From JAVBSX01 sp051660685 (GTDB lineage Bacteria > Planctomycetota > Planctomycetia > Pirellulales > Thermoguttaceae), in contig JBOFQB010000068.1 in the NCBI GenBank assembly GCA_051660685.1, forward strand, positions 8,230 through 72,229: 64,000 nt of DNA, in the 5' to 3' direction. How positions within the stretch are numbered: the stretch's first letter is position 1; each line of letters begins with the position of its first letter. The notes under the pieces were generated by a model. That model was not told the DNA's origin and did no database searches. It saw only the letters and a program-made list of their open reading frames with translations. Positions 18,206 through 24,482 of this stretch are shown piece after piece. The position numbers were made by a program, and so were the translations under genes.

Positions 18206-18290
18206 TAGGGGATAGGGATTAGGGGATAGGGACTGGGGAATAGGGGATAGGGGGAAGAGTTGAGAATGAAGAATTGAGAATTGAAAAGAG
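18204..18290. repeat. Heptamer array after mgtE
   Basis: Seven near-perfect 7-nt units in register (TAGGGGA, TAGGGAT, TAGGGGA, TAGGGAC, TGGGGAA, TAGGGGA, TAGGGGG) start at the mgtE stop. A second run with GAATGAA/GAATTGA units follows. The G-runs are spaced as needed for a possible G-quadruplex. Confidence 0.85.
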
Positions 18291-18365
18291 AAAAGGGCAG
18301 AAAACGGAGTCGGACGCATGATTGGTGATATGGAGTCAAAGCGAGGATTGCTCCTCCCTAATCCC

Positions 18366-18480
18366 CAGACAGCTAACAAGTTTGGTTTTTCGATTTGAAC
18401 CGAGCCGGGTTGGACGGACTTGTTTTTACCACGAAACACACAAAAGACACGAAAAACCGTTTTTTGTGAGATTTTCGTGA
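18366..18480. repeat. 115-bp dispersed repeat, copy A
   Basis: It begins CAGACAGCTAACAAGTTTGG, contains GAGCCGGGT.GGACGGA and an ACCACGAAA..CACGAAAAAC tract, and ends TTTTCGTGA. A closely similar copy lies at 49900-50013. Short CACGAAA motifs repeat inside it and after it. Confidence 0.75.
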
Positions 18481-18544
18481 CTTTCGTGATTTTCGTGGTT
18501 CAAAAATGAAAATTGCTCCTTTTCGCGGAACTTGTTAACGGACT

Positions 18545-18590
18545 GCCCTATCCCCTATTCCCCAGTCCCTATCCCCTACTCCTCACTCTC
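18545..18590. repeat. Heptamer array after rnc
   Basis: CCCTATC, CCCTATT, CCCCAGT and related 7-nt units run up to the rnc stop codon. The G-rich strand is the coding strand of rnc. Confidence 0.75.
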
Positions 18591-19287
18591 CGCCCGAATA
18601 AGGGGCTTCTTCTCCGCGTAAAATGTACAGCACGTTTTCAGCAGCCCTTTGTTCCGCTTCCTTTTTGCTGTTGCCCCACGCTGATTGGAAAACGGTCGCC
18701 CCAATCCGAACCCCAACCCGAAAACATTTGTGATGATCCGGTCCCTCAATGTCCAGAATCCTATATTCAGGTGACATGTTGAAATCCCGTTGCACAACCT
18801 GCTGTAAAAGTGATTTGTAATTGTCCGGCTCCAATGTTTCCGAACACCGTTCTATTTCCGGGAAGAAAAACCGATCAATAAAAATTCGGGCCGGTCTCAA
18901 CCCCCCGTCCAAATAGATCGCCGCAATCAACGACTCAAGACAATTGGAAAGCATGGAAGGGGGTATTTTGGTGAAAGAACCGACTCCGCGACCAACGATG
19001 AGGAATTCGGCCAATCCAAGTTCTTTGCCGATTCGCAGACAGGTTGCCCGGCTGACGACGGATGATTTGATTTTCGTCATGTCCCCTTCCCGACTTTCGG
19101 GAAACTGTTGGAACAATCGTTCACAGACAACAAAACCGAGCAGGGAATCGCCAAGAAACTCCATACGTTCGTTGGAACCCAAAGGAGTATCCGCCCCAGA
19201 AGTGTGAGTGAGGGCTTTTCTCAACAAATCCGGGTTTCTAAAATGGTATCCAATTGCGGATTGACACTTTTCCAAAGAAGATGTCAT
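18583..19287 (-). CDS. rnc: Ribonuclease III
   Basis: A 234-residue double-strand-specific endoribonuclease used in rRNA and mRNA processing. The RNase III signature NERMEFLGDSLLGF is at about 39-52. The second acidic cluster ESLIAAIYLDGG is at about 115-126, in place of the common EALIGAIYLDGG. A C-terminal double-stranded RNA-binding domain spans about 155-225, with the final helix KKEAEQRAAENVLYIL. Length and domain order are normal. A BIME-like pair lies upstream and a heptamer array touches the stop. Confidence 0.95.
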   Translation of the reverse strand: MTSSLEKCQSAIGYHFRNPDLLRKALTHTSGADTPLGSNERMEFLGDSLLGFVVCERLFQQFPESREGDMTKIKSSVVSRATCLRIGKELGLAEFLIVGRGVGSFTKIPPSMLSNCLESLIAAIYLDGGLRPARIFIDRFFFPEIERCSETLEPDNYKSLLQQVVQRDFNMSPEYRILDIEGPDHHKCFRVGVRIGATVFQSAWGNSKKEAEQRAAENVLYILRGEEAPYSGGE

Positions 19288-19324
19288 TGTAGGGTCGGGA
19301 ATGAGGGGACAATTGTTAGCATCC

Positions 19325-19396
19325 GTTTAGCCGCGATACAACGTATCGCGCGTCCAAAATCGCCAAAACACGAGGAACGACGTTCCTCGGTCAAAT
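19325..19396. repeat. BIME-like palindromic repeat pair, copy 3
   Basis: GTTTAGCC with stem GCGATAC-AAC-GTATCGC and CGCGT is followed by an inverted partner with stem GAGGAAC/GTTCCTC ending CGGTCAAA. Confidence 0.8.
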
Positions 19397-19478
19397 ACAG
19401 AAGTCCTCCCGAACTTCTTTGAAAAAACCGGGAAAACCCAAAACAGACAATCCCAAAAGTCAAGGCAGGACAGAGGGT

Positions 19479-19832
19479 TTAGGCCTCATCTTCTTCTACT
19501 TCGTCCTCATCCTCATATTCTTCCCATTCCTCCTCTTCCTCCTCCTCTTCTTCGTCTTCGTCTTCGTCTTCTACCTCTTCCCAATCATCCTCCTCATCCT
19601 CGTCCTCCTCATCCTCGTCCTCTTCGTCCCAGTCCTCATCCCAATCCTCCTCTTCTTCTTCGTCCCAATCCTCGTCCTCCTCATCTTCTTCGTCCCAATC
19701 TTCATCCTCATCATCACCGCGAGCAACAATAACGGCTCTCTGCGACGAAAAATCGGACAAATCACTATAACCCCAAGATCGGGTTCGATTTCGCCCTACT
19801 GATTGCTCCGAAATTCTAAGTGTGGTTCTCAC
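19479..19832 (-). CDS. Small, extremely acidic low-complexity protein
   Basis: A 117-residue protein. The first 39 residues are mixed and basic (SVGRNRTRSWGYSDLSDFSSQRAVIVARG). From about residue 40 to the end it is almost only Asp and Glu, with regularly placed Trp, Val and Tyr (DWDEED, EEWEEYEDEDE). The start is GTG at 19832 with GAGAGGA upstream. A TTGACG/TACAAT promoter stands about 120 bases further up on the same strand. It could bind cations or basic proteins, or be an anionic nucleic-acid mimic, but nothing in it identifies a function. The opposite frame is a false hydrophobic reading caused by GAN codons. Confidence 0.6.
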   Translation of the reverse strand: MRTTLRISEQSVGRNRTRSWGYSDLSDFSSQRAVIVARGDDEDEDWDEEDEEDEDWDEEEEEDWDEDWDEEDEDEEDEDEEDDWEEVEDEDEDEEEEEEEEEWEEYEDEDEVEEDEA

Positions 19833-19952
19833 GATTTGAATCCTCTCTCAATTGTGAATGTTACGCCTGTCAAAAACCAACCATTTGGCACGACAAACTG
19901 GTCCTTTGAACAAAAAAATGGAAAAAACGAAAAAAACAGAAAACTCAACCTT
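19833..19952. other. Leader of the acidic protein gene
   Basis: AT-rich untranslated region between the probable promoter and the GTG start. No hairpin or riboswitch is recognised. Confidence 0.4.
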
Positions 19953-19981
19953 ATTGTAGGTCAATCGGGAATCAACGTCAA
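19953..19981 (-). promoter_or_regulatory. Sigma70-type promoter of the acidic protein gene
   Basis: On the minus strand TTGACG (19976-19981) and TACAAT (19953-19958) are 17 bases apart. Confidence 0.6.
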
Positions 19982-20100
19982 TTATACCCGCTAAAACGAT
20001 AAAATGGGAAAAACCCATAATGATTCATACTTTCGTCACGAAACCGCCAAAACTTCACCCTCTTTCGTGAATTTCCTCAATAATGATTCGTCAGACTCGT

Positions 20101-20182
20101 CTTTTGCCGTTTTAGCGAACACGAGTATCGACATAAATTATCTTTTGTCGTTTTAGCGAACGCGAGTGTCGGCATAAACCAG
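20101..20182. repeat. 41-bp tandem duplication of a gene end
   Basis: CTTTTGYCGTTTTAGCGAAC and the following bases occur twice in tandem, starting at 20101 and 20142. The right copy contains the last codons and stop of the nucleoside hydrolase gene. The left copy would encode the same Asp-Thr-Arg-Val-Arg-stop ending. Confidence 0.8.
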
Positions 20183-21097
20183 TCCCTGAATGATGTCGCG
20201 CAACACCTCTTCGGAATCAATCTGATCGACAACCCCCATGTTCAACCGCCAATCCCGAATCGGTCGTCGGTCAAAAACCGTCATCCCCCGCGTTACCAAA
20301 CCGTCCGTCTCCACATCTCCCGCCATTTCCTGCACCGTACACAAAGTGGGACGCGTTGCAACCATGTAGGTCAGCAGATCGTGAATATGAATTCCCTCAA
20401 GGGCATAACTCTGACGATAGGCGCGGAAACCGGGTATTAAAATCCGACGCAAAAACGCCCCTAATTTTGTTTCTTCGGACGGAAGTTGAGACAAATGACC
20501 AAGCGTCAACATGATAGGATTTGTCACGTCAAGAGGAACCAGTATTTTCGTGCAAAGAGCGTTCAACACCAATTTGGCGGCGTTGGGGTCACAATACATA
20601 TTGAACTCAGCAACGGGGGTAATATTTCCTGGTCCGTTGACGCAACCTCCTTGAATGACAAGATGATCGATCAATTGCGGCAATTCGGGATCACGTTGAA
20701 AGGCGCGAGCAACATTGGTCAACGGCCCAAGAGCAACGACGGTCACCATTTCGGGCGCACTCCGAACGGCGTCACAAATCACCTTTTCAGCCGGATGTTG
20801 GGTCCGCAATTCTGCAACCGGCAATGCTGTCCCGCAAAGACCGTCAATTCCATGAACATGTCGTGCATCAACCAGCAAACCTTGTTCAGGTGCTGCACCA
20901 ATACCGATTCGGGGGAGACGGGGGGGGTCGAGAAATTCGAGAATTGCTTGCAGATTTTTTGCGGCGAGAGCGGGCGGAACATTACCCCCGACCGAGGTAA
21001 CGGCTAACACTTCGACTTCGGGGTCGAACAGTGCAATACTGAGCACCATTGCGTCGACAAAACCGGGGTCAACATCAAGGACAATTTTTCTCGGCAT
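20153..21097 (-). CDS. Nucleoside hydrolase family protein
   Basis: A 314-residue member of the IUNH family, which splits the N-glycosidic bond of nucleosides. The N-terminal calcium site normally reads DxDPGxDDA. Here it reads DVDPGFVDA (residues 8-16), so the first Asp of the DD pair is Val. Other parts of the site look normal: VALGPLTNVA, EFNMYCDPNAA and the C-terminal HD (IHIHDLLTY). The substitution removes a residue thought to contact the ribose 2'-hydroxyl, so activity or substrate may have changed. The gene end has been tandemly duplicated in part. Confidence 0.85.
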   Translation of the reverse strand: MPRKIVLDVDPGFVDAMVLSIALFDPEVEVLAVTSVGGNVPPALAAKNLQAILEFLDPPRLPRIGIGAAPEQGLLVDARHVHGIDGLCGTALPVAELRTQHPAEKVICDAVRSAPEMVTVVALGPLTNVARAFQRDPELPQLIDHLVIQGGCVNGPGNITPVAEFNMYCDPNAAKLVLNALCTKILVPLDVTNPIMLTLGHLSQLPSEETKLGAFLRRILIPGFRAYRQSYALEGIHIHDLLTYMVATRPTLCTVQEMAGDVETDGLVTRGMTVFDRRPIRDWRLNMGVVDQIDSEEVLRDIIQGLVYADTRVR

Positions 21098-21331
21098 CTT
21101 TTCTGTCAGACAAAGGGATCATTTCTGCGAAAACCTCAAAACAGCAAAAAGCGCGGTCCTTCCATCTTCATTTTTTCTTGAGCCGACCGATTGCTTTCTC
21201 TTCCTCATTGTATCACCTGCCAAAGAAAATGTCTACAGAAATTTTGACCAGTTGAAATAACTTTTCCGTCTGCAAAAAAATGCTCCCCCCTAACTTCTAA
21301 ATTCTTTGACCTTTACCGCACGCAGACCCCA

Positions 21332-21844
21332 TCACTCAACATCTGCATCAGTCGCTAACGGAACGCTTATTGGAATGTCTTCATTCGGCTCATCCCTTTC
21401 AGCCGATACTTCATTGAAAGCCTCGTCAACAGACTTATCTTTATGGCAAATGTCGATGATGCTTGAAAAGTAATGATTACAACTTAACAGAGCGACTTGC
21501 GTTGCACGTCGGATAAGCAGCGTAGTCAAAGCTATGCCCTCTGCATCAATAAAACATCGGTAACGAACCTCTCCATCACTGACATCCATCTCAAAATTGC
21601 CCCTCTTACTCTGATAATTGACACGGTTCAGAAAATCCGCGACGACAACTCGACGTGGCTCAGGAACCGTAAGAGGAGGGATAGCAAGAGTGAGAAGGTC
21701 TTGAGTGTCGTCATTCGCAGCCCAGATCACCCGCACTGTACCACATTCTATCCTAAAGTGGGCATCATAGACGCCCGTTTCTAATCGAGTATACTTAATC
21801 TCATCTTCTTGCAAATAATTTTCCAACGCTGAAATGACACTCAT
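21332..21844 (-). CDS. YbjN-like domain protein
   Basis: A 170-residue cytoplasmic protein with the look of the YbjN/type III secretion chaperone-like fold: an N-terminal helix (ISALENYLQEDEIKYTRLETGVY), antiparallel strands, then VVADFLNRVNYQSKRGNFEMDVSDGEVRYRCFIDAEG and a C-terminal helical region with an acidic tail. Such proteins are thought to be regulators or chaperones. It is the last gene of a three-gene minus-strand group whose other two members are unrecognised, so it may assist one of them. The fold call rests on pattern only. Confidence 0.6.
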   Translation of the reverse strand: MSVISALENYLQEDEIKYTRLETGVYDAHFRIECGTVRVIWAANDDTQDLLTLAIPPLTVPEPRRVVVADFLNRVNYQSKRGNFEMDVSDGEVRYRCFIDAEGIALTTLLIRRATQVALLSCNHYFSSIIDICHKDKSVDEAFNEVSAERDEPNEDIPISVPLATDADVE

Positions 21845-21978
21845 TTTTTTCTCCCTTTATTTTCCGCACATCGCGGAGTGGTTGACACGCTTGGCATTCA
21901 TGTGTTTAGAATATTAAAGTCGTGGAATGGTTTCGTAAGTCGTTATTAATAATGTCACATTCACTTAATTTGACTTAC

Positions 21979-23151
21979 TCACATATATTTTCGTCTTTTC
22001 GAAGTATCCCTTGTATTCACAAACGAGTTTAGATGCCCTTTGACATCGGGTAACATACGTTCCGTTTTTGCGGGCATCCCTCGGTACTGTTTTTTTTCAG
22101 TCATGCTCTTTTTCCATGTCCATGACATCTCCTTTTCAGTTAGTTGTTGCTTATCCGAGGATAAAATCGCGGCTGTCTTGGCCTCATCGTTTAACGCGGC
22201 TGGGGGCGATTTCATAGTTGGAAATTTTATGGGTTGGGGCGACAAATGGACTGAAACTTTATCATATAGAGCATTCGCTTCTTTCAAAAGATATTTCAAG
22301 CTGGTACATATGGAAACAACGAACACACTTTCCAACAGACGCACTCTCTCCTGCTTCCACCATACTTTATCAAACTCGCTCCCGATACCTGCCTTTCTTC
22401 CATAGTCTTCCGCCCACCAAGAAAGTCCTTCCCAGTCCTCTTCATCCCAGGATTCATTACCATCCATGAGCAAAAAATAGGGCAAGTATTTTTTGACCAG
22501 TTCAGGGGTCGGCGCAATCCTAAGCAGGCAAGCATAATCATCCCTTATGGAATCTCGCGCCTTTTCATCAATGGGACATAACAATCGTCGCCCGCATGAT
22601 GTATTCTTCCAATTTGTATTTACTTCTTTTAACTCATTGCCGATTCGATCCGTTGTTGAGTAAGAAGAAAAAAAGATTAACCCAGCTCGTCTCATCTTTT
22701 TCTGAACGCAGACTTCGTATTGTTTACAAATGCCTTTACAAATACAGGTCCGTTCGGCATCCGAAAGTAAATAGTAGGTATACCCTTTTCTGTATCGAGC
22801 CGTTGAATTTGACTTGAGCGATTCATCAATGGTACGGACTAGCTCGGGAAACTCTTTCTTCAATTCATCGGAAATATAAAGTAGTGTATACCCACGTTTA
22901 TTCTGTTCTTCTTCATTCCCCTCAAATTTGGCATCCTCTTCTGTCCCGGGAAAGTCAATCGGTTCATCAAACCCTACAATACACCCGACTTCAACGGAAT
23001 TATCGAACAATTCTTTGCTAAAACGGTAACTATCATAGGCACCAAATTCAAAATAAGACCCGTCACTGGCCAATATCGGCGTTGTTAGCCCCATTTTCAA
23101 AAGCGGAAACTGTGTCGCACCAACAACTTGATAAACTTTTTTTTCTGTCAT
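21979..23151 (-). CDS. Unrecognised 390-residue protein
   Basis: I do not recognise this protein. It has no signal peptide or membrane helix. A cysteine cluster of the form CxCxxxCxxxxxxC (CICKGICKQYEVC, about 135-147) could bind metal. A Trp/Asp/Glu-rich stretch (ESWDEEDWEGLSWWAEDYG) lies near 232-252. The C-terminal 60 residues are basic and probably flexible. It starts 22 bases after the stop of the preceding minus-strand gene, so the two are very likely co-transcribed. Codon use is less G-rich than in neighbours, which could indicate recent acquisition. Confidence 0.6.
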   Translation of the reverse strand: MTEKKVYQVVGATQFPLLKMGLTTPILASDGSYFEFGAYDSYRFSKELFDNSVEVGCIVGFDEPIDFPGTEEDAKFEGNEEEQNKRGYTLLYISDELKKEFPELVRTIDESLKSNSTARYRKGYTYYLLSDAERTCICKGICKQYEVCVQKKMRRAGLIFFSSYSTTDRIGNELKEVNTNWKNTSCGRRLLCPIDEKARDSIRDDYACLLRIAPTPELVKKYLPYFLLMDGNESWDEEDWEGLSWWAEDYGRKAGIGSEFDKVWWKQERVRLLESVFVVSICTSLKYLLKEANALYDKVSVHLSPQPIKFPTMKSPPAALNDEAKTAAILSSDKQQLTEKEMSWTWKKSMTEKKQYRGMPAKTERMLPDVKGHLNSFVNTRDTSKRRKYM

Positions 23152-23173
23152 GACTGTCTCTTATCTATGAATT

Positions 23174-24025
23174 CTATGCATACATCCTAGCCTTGTCGCC
23201 TGCATACTTACTAATCACACGAATAAAAACGATATTGTACCGACTGGAAAGTCGCCGTAACGCACCACTTTTGAACTGCAACTCATCGGGAATAACGAAT
23301 TCCCCCATTGGTGTTGTTCCTTTAAGAGGAACAGGTAATGGCTGAAAACACCGGACCTCAAAAGCAAGATTGCGTCTATCTCCAGAGTGTTGGCAGACCC
23401 AATGACCATCAAGATTGATAGGTTGTCGTTCAGAAGGGGATGTTGGAAACATCCAAGCAACATAAGTGCTTACAGAACCGAAGTATGTTTCAATGTAGGA
23501 CGAGGCATAACGCAGAGTCGGTTCCAAGCCCTCACTCGAGTGCGCCCTAACATAATCCGCGCAATCGGTATATTCGGCCTTTTCAGAACCACCTATTGTT
23601 GTCAAGTTATTGTGAACATACCTGCCCAACGCCGAACTTTGGGCAACAATCCCGCCCGTGTCTGTCGGAGTTCCGCGAAGAGACACTGTCGCCAAGTAAT
23701 CTGCCTCGATCCACAGAAAACTCGAAAACTCCACCGTTTTGACTTTTTTGCCATTCTGAGTATACTCAAAAGGAAAGAGGTATCCTAAATATAGGTAGAA
23801 AGCAGGTTGCTCTTGTAGAGGCTCACAAAGCACGTCACAAGCATTTCGAAACCGTCTCTCCCCTTGCTCATCAGGCTGTAGGACCTTCAAAACCCGTTTC
23901 CGAGTTCGCTCAAGACCCTCATCATGACCGGATGCTTCTTGTGGTATCGGTTCCGTGCGCAGAAGATGAAATAATGGAAGCCGCACTTCTGTTGTATAGT
24001 TCGTGAGTCTCTCAGGTGTGTGCAT
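23174..24025 (-). CDS. Unrecognised 283-residue protein
   Basis: First gene of the three-gene unit. The ATG near 24025 has a strong AAGGAGAGAGG ribosome site, so an upstream TTG is not used. The sequence has an N-terminal charged helix, a middle part with aromatic strands (AFYLYLGYLFPFEY, SSFLWIEADYLATVSL) and a C-terminal part with GHWVCQHSGDRRNLAFEVRCFQPLPVPLKG. It has no signal peptide, no clear membrane helix and no known catalytic motif. It probably works with the following gene. Confidence 0.6.
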   Translation of the reverse strand: MHTPERLTNYTTEVRLPLFHLLRTEPIPQEASGHDEGLERTRKRVLKVLQPDEQGERRFRNACDVLCEPLQEQPAFYLYLGYLFPFEYTQNGKKVKTVEFSSFLWIEADYLATVSLRGTPTDTGGIVAQSSALGRYVHNNLTTIGGSEKAEYTDCADYVRAHSSEGLEPTLRYASSYIETYFGSVSTYVAWMFPTSPSERQPINLDGHWVCQHSGDRRNLAFEVRCFQPLPVPLKGTTPMGEFVIPDELQFKSGALRRLSSRYNIVFIRVISKYAGDKARMYA

Positions 24026-24482
24026 CCTCTCTCCTTTTTTCAACCAAAGCTTGCTCCAGCAACTCAAAGTCAACGCCGTCTATGCCCAAAATCGGGGCAA
24101 TTATTCCCCTAGATGACCAAAATCGCCCAACACTCCCGCCAATTCTACATCATGAAATGACATATTACGATGTAGGGTAGAAATTTTACCTTTTCGCCTA
24201 ACCGTTGATTCTCATGCAAATCGTTTTTCGGTTTTTTTTCGACCAATTTCTCGCGGGTCATTCAAAGAAGACCAAACCCGAAAGAGGCAACAGTCTAACA
24301 AAATTTTCCATGTCTGTCCAGATCATCTTCCGATAAGTTGAAAACATGAAAACTTGTCTTTCGTTCAGAAGATCGTAGATTTTGGCTAAAATTGATGAAG
24401 AGGCAAACACGATGCAAGCAGAACGTAAAAGGAACGTGTTTTCCCGAAATCACGACTAAACGCGCCGAACATTCTTCTGCGG
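24026..24482. other. Gap of about 450 bases, with decayed BIME-like unit
   Basis: AT-rich and non-coding in appearance. At the left end 24453-24487 is a decayed BIME-like unit (CGCGCCGAACATTCTTCTGCGGTTAAAC). Its conserved tail supplies the TAA stop of the next gene. It may hold the promoter of the three-gene unit, but none stands out. Confidence 0.45.

Noticed and set aside
19419..19802. Plus-strand frame encoding a very hydrophobic protein
   Set aside because: It is the complement of Asp/Glu codons in the acidic protein gene, which has its own promoter and ribosome site. The hydrophobicity is a coding artefact.
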